NCBI GenBank assembly: GCA_964510785.1
Contig: CAZECM010000004.1
Coordinates: forward strand, 20,207 to 84,206
Direction of reading: 5' to 3'
DNA length: 64,000 nt
From: JAAYZM01 sp964510785
Lineage (GTDB): Bacteria > Actinomycetota > Actinomycetes > Actinomycetales > Cellulomonadaceae
The first letter of the stretch is position 1, and each line of letters opens with the position of its first letter. Shown piece after piece: positions 1 to 8,500 of the stretch. The notes beneath the pieces were generated by a model. It saw nothing but the letters and a program-made list of their open reading frames with translations, had not been told where the DNA came from and did no database searches. A program made the position numbers and the translations under genes.

Positions 1-1215
1 GAGACGAGCGAGCCCGCACCCGAGGGTGAGGCCTGGGAGGGCATCGACGACGGCACCGAGCTGTCCATGTGGACCCGCGCACCGCTCGAGGCGCAGGCCA
101 AGGCACTTGTCGACGCCTACAACGCGAGCCACCAGAACCAGGTGAAGCTCGAGATCTTCCCGAACGACGACATGGAGGGCAAGGTCGGCGCTGCCGCGCA
201 GAGCGGTCAGCTTCCCGACATCTTCGGCGGCGACGTCGTGCGCCTGCCGAACTGGGTGGGGAACGGGCTCTTCGCCGACCTGACCGACAAGATCGACGCC
301 CTGCCGTTCCTCGACGACCTCGCGCCCGGTCACCTGAACGCGGGCACCTCGCCCGAGGGGGCCAAGCACACCCTGCCGTTCGTCATCGACGTCTCGGTCA
401 TGATGTGGAACAAGGCGCTGTACACCGAGGCCGGCCTCGACCCCGAGCAGGGGCCGACGACGATCAAGGAGTTCGGCGAGCACGCCAAGGCGATCGCCAA
501 CCTCGGCAAGGACGGCGTCTCCGGCACGTACTACGGCGGCGACTGCGGTGGCTGCCTCGTCTTCACCTGGTTCCCGACCATCTGGGCCTCGGGTGACGAG
601 GTCATCAGCGCGGACGGCACCGAGTCGCTCCTCGCGTCCGACTCGGCGAAGGCCATCTTCGACGTCTACCGCGACCTCAACGTGTCCGGCGCCGTGGGTG
701 CCGGTTCGCGCGAGGAGACCGGCGCGACGTGGGTCGCCCCGTTGCAGGAGGGCAAGGTCGGCGTCATGCCGTATCCGAACACCCTGCTCGGTGCGCTCGA
801 CGAGGCCGGCATCGACGTCGGCGTCGCCCCGATCCCCGGCGTGAACGGTGGCGGGTCGACCTTCCTCGGTGGTGACGCGCTCGGCATCGCCTCGAACTCC
901 GAGAAGGTGGACCAGGCGTGGAACTTCCTCGCGTGGATGCTCTCCGAGGAGACCCAGGTCCAGGTCGTCGCGAAGAACGGCGGCGTCGTCGCTCGTGGTT
1001 CGCTCGCCTCGAACGAGTACGCGGCGAAGGACCCGCGTCTCGTCACCATCAACGAGGTCGCCGCGGTGGGCAACACGCCCGTCGCGTACAACTTCGCCGA
1101 GGCGTTCAACGCACCCAACAGCCCGTGGGTGCAGCTCATCCGCAACGCGACCTTCGAAGGTACGGGGACGGTGGACGCGGACAACGACGCGATCACCGCG
1201 ATCCTCAGCCAGTAG
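1..1215 (+). CDS. ABC sugar-binding lipoprotein, 5'-truncated
   Basis: Extracellular solute-binding protein of a carbohydrate ABC transporter (family 1, MalE-like fold). The frame is open from the first base of the window, so the signal peptide and lipobox lie upstream; the ATG at 67 is internal, because residues before it (EGIDDGTELS) already form the typical first beta strand. The visible 404 codons include the hinge-type segments LPDIFGGDVVRLPNW and the C-terminal GVAPIPGVNGGGSTFLGGD stretch typical of the family. Two MalF/MalG-type permeases and a GH127 arabinofuranosidase follow, so the likely ligand is a short beta-L-arabinooligosaccharide. The family is certain; the ligand is inferred from context. 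Confidence 0.9.
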   Translation, partial: ETSEPAPEGEAWEGIDDGTELSMWTRAPLEAQAKALVDAYNASHQNQVKLEIFPNDDMEGKVGAAAQSGQLPDIFGGDVVRLPNWVGNGLFADLTDKIDALPFLDDLAPGHLNAGTSPEGAKHTLPFVIDVSVMMWNKALYTEAGLDPEQGPTTIKEFGEHAKAIANLGKDGVSGTYYGGDCGGCLVFTWFPTIWASGDEVISADGTESLLASDSAKAIFDVYRDLNVSGAVGAGSREETGATWVAPLQEGKVGVMPYPNTLLGALDEAGIDVGVAPIPGVNGGGSTFLGGDALGIASNSEKVDQAWNFLAWMLSEETQVQVVAKNGGVVARGSLASNEYAAKDPRLVTINEVAAVGNTPVAYNFAEAFNAPNSPWVQLIRNATFEGTGTVDADNDAITAILSQ

Positions 1216-1243
1216 GTCGCCCCGGAGCGGCCGGAACCAGGTG

Positions 1244-1275
1244 GGGCGCCCGGGAAAGATCGGGCCCGGGCGCCC
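1244..1275 (+). terminator. GC-rich stem-loop after the binding-protein gene
   Basis: Perfect 11-bp inverted repeat (GGGCGCCCGGG at 1244-1254 and CCCGGGCGCCC at 1265-1275) with a 10-nt loop, 28 nt after the stop codon. There is no T-tract. It may act as a partial terminator or 3' stabiliser so that the binding protein is made in excess of the permeases. Confidence 0.6.
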
Positions 1276-1290
1276 TCCCTCCGGCCGGGA

Positions 1291-1336
1291 ACCGGTGGGG
1301 TCACGTATCCCCTCTCCTCCTCGTGACCCCACCGGT
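1291..1336 (+). terminator. Second stem-loop between binding protein and permease genes
   Basis: Perfect 15-bp inverted repeat (ACCGGTGGGGTCACG at 1291-1305 and CGTGACCCCACCGGT at 1322-1336) around a pyrimidine-rich 16-nt loop. It lies between the first hairpin and the permease start. Together they suggest attenuation inside the operon. Confidence 0.6.
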
Positions 1337-1393
1337 GCCCCGCCGCTGATCCGCACCGCCGTGAGTCGAGACACCACTTCCTGGAGCACAGCA

Positions 1394-2338
1394 ATGACCG
1401 CACCACCGGCGATCGAGGCGCCTCCCTCGACGGGTCGACGTCGTCCCGCCCGCAAGGGCCGGTTGACTCCCCGCGAGCTGCAGGGCGCGCTCTACGCGAG
1501 CCCCACCCTGCTCTTCGTCATCTTCCTGTTCGTCGTCCCGCTCGGCCTCGTCGTCTTCATGTCGTCGAACAAGTGGTCGCTGCTCGGCGGGCGCCAGGAG
1601 TCGAACTTCCCCGAGAACTTCACTCAGGCGCTCTCCCACCCGATGTTCTGGCCGGCGGTCTCGTTCACCCTGAAGTACACGGTCATCGCCACGCTCCTGC
1701 TCATCGGCCTGGGCCTCGGCCTCGCGCTGCTCGTCCAGGAGAGCTCGCGCTGGAAGGGCTTCCTGCGCACCACGGTGCTCGTGCCCTCCGCGCTGGGCCT
1801 CGCCTCGGCCTCGCTCATCTTCTACGCGCTGTACTCCCCGCAGGTCGGGCCCGTGCCCCGCTGGATGAAGTCGCTCGGGATCACGCAGGACGTCGTCTCC
1901 CCGCTCGGCACGCCCGACGGCGCGCTCTGGGCCACCGTCTTCCTGATCGTGTGGCGCTACGCGGGCTTCTACATGCTGCTGCTGCTCGTGGGGCTGCAGT
2001 CGATCAGCCGTGACGTCTACGAGGCGGCCCGCATCGACGGCGCGAGCGCGTGGGCGATCTTCCGCCGGATCACGCTGCCCCTGCTGCGCCCGTCGCTCGC
2101 GCTGAGCATCGTCATGTGCGTCACGGGCTCGCTCCTCGCCTTCGACCAGTTCTTCATCCTGACCAAGGGCGGGCCGGACGGGTCGACCATGACGATCGTC
2201 CAGCTCATCTACAACATCGCCTTCGAGACCAAGCGCGACCTGGGCATCGCGGCCGCGCTGTCCGTCATCGTGCTCGTCGCCCTCGTCGTGATCAACATCT
2301 TCCAGCTGCGCGTGCTGCGCGGCTCGGACGAGAAGTGA
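1394..2338 (+). CDS. Sugar ABC transporter permease, MalF/UgpA type
   Basis: Integral membrane permease of 314 aa with about six transmembrane segments, first near residues 30-55. The cytoplasmic EAA loop that docks the ATPase is visible (EAARIDGASAWAIFRRITLP, about residues 212-231). The ATG at 1394 is preferred over upstream in-frame codons because GGAG lies 7 nt before it and the family normally starts with a short basic N-terminus (RRRPARKGRLT). It forms the heterodimeric channel with the next gene, 11 nt downstream. No ATPase is encoded in the cluster, so a shared MsiK-like ATPase elsewhere is expected; that is family knowledge, not seen here. Confidence 0.93.
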   Translation: MTAPPAIEAPPSTGRRRPARKGRLTPRELQGALYASPTLLFVIFLFVVPLGLVVFMSSNKWSLLGGRQESNFPENFTQALSHPMFWPAVSFTLKYTVIATLLLIGLGLGLALLVQESSRWKGFLRTTVLVPSALGLASASLIFYALYSPQVGPVPRWMKSLGITQDVVSPLGTPDGALWATVFLIVWRYAGFYMLLLLVGLQSISRDVYEAARIDGASAWAIFRRITLPLLRPSLALSIVMCVTGSLLAFDQFFILTKGGPDGSTMTIVQLIYNIAFETKRDLGIAAALSVIVLVALVVINIFQLRVLRGSDEK

Positions 2339-2349
2339 GGGCCGCACCC

Positions 2350-3174
2350 ATGCAGACGACCAAGCAGGTCTTCGCCCGCACCCCGTTCTACGTCGTGACG
2401 ATCGGGCTGGCCATCATCTTCATGTACCCGCTCCTGTGGAGCGCGTGGAACTCGGTCGCCCCGCAGCCCGGCACCAACCAGGTGGACGGCTACGGCTTCG
2501 GCAACTACCTGACGCTCTTGCGCTACCAGGAGGGCCTGGGCACGTACCTGCTCAACTCGACGATCATCTCCGTGCTCACGGTGCTCTTCACGATGGTGGT
2601 CGCCACCCTGGGCGGCTACGCGTTCGCGCGGTTCAAGTTCCCGGGCAAGGACGCGCTCTTCCTGCTGACCCTGTCCATCCTCATGGTCCCGTACGCGACG
2701 CTGCTCATCCCGTTCGTCGTGTGGCTCAAGACCCTCGGCCTGCAGAACTCGCTCGTGGGTGTCGCGCTCGTGCTCGCGATGTTCCAGCTCCCGTTCGCGA
2801 CCTTCATGATGCGCATCTCGTTCGAGGCGATCCCGAAGGAGATCGAGGAGTCCGCCTACGTGGACGGCTGCAGCTCCTTCGGCGCCCTGCGCCGGGTCCT
2901 GCTGCACGCGGTCAAGCCAGGTCTCATCACGATCGGCCTGTTCGCGTTCCTCGCCGCGTGGAACGACTTCATGGTTCCGCTGTACCTCGTGCAGGGCGAC
3001 AAGGCCCCGCTGCCGCTCGCGCTCGTCGCGATGCGCCAGCAGGTCATGGGCGTCATCGACTACGGCTCCACGCAGGCCGGCGTCGTCGTCCTCGCGGTTC
3101 CTGCCGTCATCCTCTTCGTCGCGCTGCAACGTCACTACGTCGCCGGCTTCATGTCCGGTGCCCTGAAAGGCTGA
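2350..3174 (+). CDS. Sugar ABC transporter permease, MalG/UgpE type
   Basis: Partner permease of 274 aa with about six membrane segments. The EAA-type loop reads EESAYVDGCSSFGALRRVLL (about residues 163-182). The start at 2350 gives the usual length and follows the stop of the first permease by 11 nt, so the two are translationally linked. The GH127 gene begins 9 nt after the stop, tying import directly to intracellular cleavage. Family assignment is secure; substrate is inferred from neighbours. Confidence 0.93.
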   Translation: MQTTKQVFARTPFYVVTIGLAIIFMYPLLWSAWNSVAPQPGTNQVDGYGFGNYLTLLRYQEGLGTYLLNSTIISVLTVLFTMVVATLGGYAFARFKFPGKDALFLLTLSILMVPYATLLIPFVVWLKTLGLQNSLVGVALVLAMFQLPFATFMMRISFEAIPKEIEESAYVDGCSSFGALRRVLLHAVKPGLITIGLFAFLAAWNDFMVPLYLVQGDKAPLPLALVAMRQQVMGVIDYGSTQAGVVVLAVPAVILFVALQRHYVAGFMSGALKG

Positions 3175-3183
3175 ATCGCTGTC

Positions 3184-5133
3184 ATGACCATTGGCACTCC
3201 ACCCCGCGGCCGTGCCGCCGCCCCGGTCGCCCCGGGTGCGCCCATCGCTCCGGTGGTTCCCACGACCTCCACGTTGCACCCGCTCGGGCTCGGCGAGGTC
3301 ACGATCACCGGGGGCCCGTGGGCCGCGAGCCAGACGCGTAACGGCGAGGCGACCCTGCCGCACATCGGGCACTGGCTCGAGAAGGCCGGCTGGCTCGCCA
3401 ACTTCGACCGCGTCGCGGCAGGCGGGCCGATCGTCGGTCGCTCGGGCCGGGAGTTCGCGGACTCCGAGGTCTACAAGTACCTCGAGGCGCTCTCCTGGGA
3501 GTACGGCCGCACGGGCGACATCACGATCGACACCCGCATCCGGGAGGTCACCTCGCGGATCGTGGCGGCGCAGGACGCCGACGGCTACGTCTCGACGGCT
3601 TTCGGGCACGAGGGCCAGGCGCCGCGCTACAGCGACCTCGAGTGGGGGCACGAGCTCTACTGCATGGGACACCTGATCCAGGCGGCCGTGGCCCGCTTGC
3701 GCACCGGGGTCCGTGACGGGCTCGTCGAGATGGCCGTGCGCGCGGCGGACCACGTGTGCGCCGAGTTCGGTCCCCTCGGCCGCGACGGCATCTGCGGTCA
3801 CGCAGAGATCGAGGTCGCCCTCGCCGAGCTGGGTCGCGCGCTCGACGAGCCGCGCTACCTCGACCAGGCGCTGCTCTTCGTCGAACGGCACGGTCACGGC
3901 ACGCTGCGCGAGATCGAGTGGGGGCCCGAGTACTTCCAGGACGACGTCCCCGTCCGCGAGGCCGACTCGCTGCGCGGTCACGCCGTGCGCGCGGGGTACC
4001 TCGCGGCCGGCGCCGTCGACGTCGCGGTAGAGCTGGGGGACGGCGAGCTGTACGACGCCGTCCGCCGCCAGTGGCAGCGCACCCTCGCCCGGCGTACCTA
4101 CATCACGGGCGGCATGGGTTCGCGCCACCAGGACGAGGCGTTCGGCGAGGACTTCGCGCTCCCCGCGGACCGCGCGTACTCCGAGACGTGCGCCGGGATC
4201 GCCTCGATCATGGTCGCCTGGCGCCTGCTCCTGGCCGACGGCGGGACGCGGGAGGCCGACCATATCGAGCGCGTGCTCTACAACGTGGTGGCGACCTCGG
4301 TGGCCGACGACGGCCGCGGCTTCTTCTACACGAACACGCTCCACCAGCGGTCCCCGGGCGAGGCGCCCGACCGCGAGGTGATCAGCCCGCGGGCGCACTC
4401 CTCCGCGCGCTCGCCGTGGTTCGAGGTGTCGTGCTGCCCGCCGAACCTCGCCCGGACGCTCGCCTCGCTCGCGTCGTTCCTCGCGACGAAGGACGAGCGC
4501 GGGGTCCAGCTCCACCAGTACGCGCCGGCGAGGATCGAGACGACCTTGTCCGACGGCGAGCCCATGGAGCTCGAGATCACGACGGACTACCCCCGTGGGG
4601 GTGAGGTCCGGGTGCGTATCCTCCGGGCACCGACCCGCCCGGCCACGCTGACGTTGCGCGTGCCGGCGTGGGCGCACGGTGCGCGGCTCGTCGACGGGGC
4701 GGACTCCCGCGAGGTGGGCCCGGGGAACGCGCGCATCGAGCGGACCTTCCTCCCGGGCACCGAGATCACGCTCACGCTGCCGATGGCCCCGCGCTTCTCC
4801 GTGCCGGATCCCCGGATCGACGCGGTGCGCGGCTCCGTGGCCGTCGAGCGCGGCCCCCTCGTGTACTGCATCGAGTCGGTCGACCTCCCTGCGGGGCGCC
4901 ACGTCGACGACGTCACGGTCGATCCGACGGTTCCGCTGCGGGAGGGGGTGGACGGCGAGGTGTTCGCGAGCGGTGGTCTCCGTGACCTCGGCGCCCGTGA
5001 CTGGCCGTACCCGGAGCTCTCGTCGGAAAGTCCCGCACCGGCCGAGCAGCCGGTGAGCCTGCGACTCCATCCTTACCAGCAGTGGGGCGAGCGTGGCCTC
5101 ACGACCATGAGGGTCTGGCTCCCGCAGGGCTGA
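3184..5133 (+). CDS. GH127 beta-L-arabinofuranosidase (HypBA1-like)
   Basis: Cytoplasmic glycoside hydrolase of 649 aa without signal peptide, in the Glyco_hydro_127 family (formerly DUF1680): an (alpha/alpha)6 barrel followed by beta domains. The zinc-cysteine catalytic site of the characterised B. longum HypBA1 is recognisable: GE at residue 322 (acid/base candidate), ETC at 334-336 (E334 and C336 as zinc ligands) and adjacent C417-C418 in SCCPPN, C417 being the expected nucleophile. It would release L-arabinose from beta-1,2-linked L-arabinofuranosides such as beta-L-arabinobiose. GAAAGG lies upstream of the ATG. It closes the transporter operon and is followed by a strong hairpin. Confidence 0.9.
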   Translation: MTIGTPPRGRAAAPVAPGAPIAPVVPTTSTLHPLGLGEVTITGGPWAASQTRNGEATLPHIGHWLEKAGWLANFDRVAAGGPIVGRSGREFADSEVYKYLEALSWEYGRTGDITIDTRIREVTSRIVAAQDADGYVSTAFGHEGQAPRYSDLEWGHELYCMGHLIQAAVARLRTGVRDGLVEMAVRAADHVCAEFGPLGRDGICGHAEIEVALAELGRALDEPRYLDQALLFVERHGHGTLREIEWGPEYFQDDVPVREADSLRGHAVRAGYLAAGAVDVAVELGDGELYDAVRRQWQRTLARRTYITGGMGSRHQDEAFGEDFALPADRAYSETCAGIASIMVAWRLLLADGGTREADHIERVLYNVVATSVADDGRGFFYTNTLHQRSPGEAPDREVISPRAHSSARSPWFEVSCCPPNLARTLASLASFLATKDERGVQLHQYAPARIETTLSDGEPMELEITTDYPRGGEVRVRILRAPTRPATLTLRVPAWAHGARLVDGADSREVGPGNARIERTFLPGTEITLTLPMAPRFSVPDPRIDAVRGSVAVERGPLVYCIESVDLPAGRHVDDVTVDPTVPLREGVDGEVFASGGLRDLGARDWPYPELSSESPAPAEQPVSLRLHPYQQWGERGLTTMRVWLPQG

Positions 5134-5148
5134 GACGCACGACGCGGC

Positions 5149-5172
5149 GGGGGACGGCACGAGCCGTCCCCC
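5149..5172 (+). terminator. Hairpin ending the transporter-GH127 operon
   Basis: Perfect 10-bp stem (GGGGGACGGC / GCCGTCCCCC) with an ACGA tetraloop, 15 nt after the GH127 stop. It lacks a long T-tract but is typical of actinobacterial terminators. Confidence 0.7.
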
Positions 5173-5193
5173 GTTCAGTCGCGCACACGGAAG

Positions 5194-5213
5194 AAAACGT
5201 TATCGATAGACGT
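5194..5213. promoter_or_regulatory. LacI-like operator candidate (TATCGATA core)
   Basis: AT-rich AAAACGTTATCGATAGACGT with a perfect TATCGATA core (5201-5208) flanked by ACGT on both sides, offset by one base. Central CG palindromes of this kind are typical of LacI-family sugar regulators. No LacI gene is in the window, so the regulator is unknown. Confidence 0.4.
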
Positions 5214-5258
5214 GAATCTACTTTGCGGTGATGCTCGTGTGCTTTCGATGTTTGTCCC

Positions 5259-5295
5259 GGTATGCCGAGCGCGCACGAAACGTGCTCGGCATGCC
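5259..5295. promoter_or_regulatory. Imperfect hairpin in the GH121 upstream region
   Basis: Arms GGTATGCCGAG (5259-5269) and CTCGGCATGCC (5285-5295), 10 of 11 pairing, around an inner CACG-AAA-CGTG palindrome. It lies 214 nt upstream of the GH121-like start in the 375-nt gap 5134-5508 and could be an operator or a transcript structure. No open reading frame in that gap looks real. Confidence 0.4.
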
Positions 5296-5353
5296 AAGAG
5301 GCCACTGATCCTGCGCAATCGCGGGCGCTGAGTCTCGAGCCCGCTCGATCGGG

Positions 5354-5381
5354 ACCGAAAACCACCAAGATACCGAAAACC
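5354..5381 (+). promoter_or_regulatory. Direct repeat ACCGAAAACC x2 upstream of GH121-like gene
   Basis: Two exact copies of ACCGAAAACC at 5354-5363 and 5372-5381, 18 bp apart, in an unusually A-rich segment about 130 nt before the start codon. The spacing of nearly two helical turns suits an activator or repressor dimer. Inference only. Confidence 0.35.
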
Positions 5382-5508
5382 CTTGCGGTTCATTTCGTCA
5401 CCTGATTGAATCACCATGTTCGCGCGCTCGAGGAAGAGGTGGTGAACACCGCCGCTCCTACCTCGCGCCCTGCAGCCATCAAGCTCCGTCACCGTGAGAG
5501 GACAGGAC

Positions 5509-8500
5509 ATGTCACAACGACTGCTCAGGCGCCCCGTCGCCGGGGTAACGCTCGCGACCCTCGTCGCAAGCGCCCTCGTGCTACCGGGCAGCCCGGCACT
5601 CGCCGCCGTACCGCCGGGCTTCGAAGGCGACGTCGGCGTCTACACGAACGGGGTGAGCGATGTCATGGACATCGGCGACCCCACGTACAACGCCGGCCAG
5701 CTCGCCCAGGTGCAGGCCGCCCTCGAACCCGGGGTGCCGTTCACCGCGGGCTCGATGCACCAGAGCATCTTCGCCAAGGACCTCGCCGCCGGCGGGACCG
5801 ACTACTACCTCGACCGCATCCTCGGCGTCAGCGGATCGGCCAACAACAACGTGCTCCAGACACGCGGCCGCACGCTCTACCTGCGCGGCAGCTCGACGTG
5901 GAGCACGATGGGCTTCGCTGGCTCGGCGTTCGCCGGGGGCAGCACCAACCTCGAGTCCCTCTACACGGTGACCGTGCCCGGGCAGACGCTCACCGAGCAG
6001 GGCGCGCAGCGCTTCAACGCTCCGAGCCACGCCAGGGCGTCCTACACCGTCGGCTCGACAGGTGTCGTCGCCGCCATGAAGAAGTTCATCACCTACGACA
6101 ACGTCGCGGTGACCACGGTGCGCTTCGAGAACCCCGGGTCCTCGCCCGTCGCCCTCACGGTGCGCGCCGCCTCCCCCATCGCCCAGACCTCGACCGACTC
6201 GAGCGACGAGCTCGTCGGCACGCGCGCCGTCGGCAACGGCGGCGGCAACATGCCCTCCAACACGTGGACCACCGCGACCGTGGGCCTCAAGGCCGCCGGG
6301 TTCGCCCGCAACGGCACCAACCTCGACCGCGCGGTCACGGTCCCCGCGGGTGGGTCGACCGAGATCCAGGTGACCGGTGCGCTCTACACCGCCGCGCTGC
6401 CGGACTCGAAGGAGGCGTTCTACGAGTACGCGGCCAAGTCGCCGTCGGACGCCTTCCGTGACGGGGTCACGGAGTTCAACAGCCGCTGGGCGCAGGACAT
6501 CCCCTACATCGACGTCCCGGACCCGGCCATCGAGAAGGCGATCGTCTACCGCTGGTGGGGCGAGCGCTACAACAGCCTCGACGCGAACGAGCCCGGGTAC
6601 GTCTACCAGTACCCGACCACGATCGAGGGCGTGAACCTGTACCAGAACTCCATCGTGCTGACCCAGCCGATGCACCTGCAGGACACGAAGTGGATCCGCA
6701 ACCCGTACCTCGCGTACGGCCAGATCCTCAACGTCGGTGAGCTCTCGGGCTCCTCGGCGTTCCTCGACTCACCGGGACACTCCTCGTGGAACAACCACTA
6801 CTCGCAGTACATGGGCACGGCGGGCCTCGAGGCCTACCAGGTCCACGGCGGTGGCGCGGACCTCGCCGAGCGTTTCGCCCACTACTTCGAGTGGGACGGC
6901 AAGGGCCAGCTCGAGCACTACGACGGTGACGGCAACGGCCTCATCCAGTACACGGCAAACTACATGCCGGGCAACGACGCGGACGCGATCTCCTTCGGCT
7001 ACCCCAAGACTGGCGGCCAGGGCATCGAGCGCCCGGAGAGCGCGTACGTGTGGGGCGACTTCGACGCCGCACGTCAGCTCTACGAGCTCGCCGGTGCGCC
7101 CTCGTCGAAGGTCGACGAGATGGCGGACACGGCGGACGACCTCCGCGACGCGATCCTCGGCACGTTGTGGAACGACGAGATGAAGATGTTCCTCGCGCGC
7201 ACCACCCAGGGCGGCCAGGCGGCCACGAGCTCTGGCGGTGCCGCCAACCCGCTCACGGACCGGGGCTTCATCCCGGCGCGCGAGTCGAACCTGTATGACG
7301 TCTACGCCGAGGGCCTCATCCCGGTCGAGGACGCCGAGACGTACAAGGACGGCTTCCGCTTCCTGCGCTACGGGGACAACTTCCCGATCTTCCCCTTCTA
7401 CACCGCGAACCAGTACGACCGGACCCGGTACAACATCGGGGGCTCGAACAACTTCTCCAACATCAACTTCACGGTCCAGTACCGCGGCGTGCGCTCCGCG
7501 CTGCGCCACTACGACCCCGACCACGAGTACGTCACGCCCGAGTACGCCGCGCGACTGCTCGACTGGATGGCCTGGAGCATCTACCCGGGTGGCAACGTGC
7601 TCGCGCCGAACCAGGCCGAGTACTACTCGAACTGGAACCAGACCAACCGCACCTACAACCGCAACAACCCGAACCACATCATGCTCGGCAACATGAACTA
7701 CATCTTCGTCGAGGACATGGGCGGCATCCAGCCGCGGTCCGACGAGAAGATCGAGCTGTGGCCCGTGGACCTCGGCTACGACCACTTCATGGTCAACAAC
7801 CTTCGGTACCACGGCAAGGACGTCACGATCGTCTGGGACCCGGACGGCACCGAGTACGGCCTGGGCGCGGGCTACTCGCTGTTCATCGACGGTGAGAAGG
7901 CCTTCTCGGCCGACAAGCTCGGCCGCGTCCTGTACGACCCCACGAGCAACACGGTCGTGGAGAAGGACGCCGACGTCACGGTGACGCTCGGTGCCTCGGC
8001 ACCGGGGCTCGCCACGGCGGTCGACACCCCGATCGACGACGCGCGCGTCGTGACCTACCTCAAGACGGCCGGCATCGACCTCGAGTTCCCGGTGGCGAAC
8101 CTCGCGGCGGACGCCGAGATCTCGACGTCGGCCTCGCAGTCCGGCGTGCGTCCCACCGAGTGGCGCAACTTCCACACCCCGGGCCGCAGCGGGGCGATGA
8201 ACAACCACCCCGGTGCCATCGCGGTGAACGAGCGTCCGGTCTCGGCCGCGGCGATCAACGACGGTGTCACCGTCAACGAGCCCTACTGGGGCAACTACGG
8301 CACCGCGGGCGAGACGGGCTACGTCGAGCTCGACTTTGGAGCGCCGACGACGTTCGACAACGTCAAGGTCTACTTCATGGCCGACCCGTTGACGGCGGGC
8401 CACTCGTACGTCGCTCCCCAGCGGTACGGCGTCGAGGTTCCCGACGGCTCGGGCGGCTGGCAGCTCGTCGAGGACCAGTACCGGTCCCCGAAGGTGCCCG

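Noticed and set aside
5494..5508. GTG start giving a slightly longer GH121-like protein
   Set aside because: The GAGAGG needed as ribosome site lies inside that extension and fits the ATG at 5509, which also begins a clean signal peptide.
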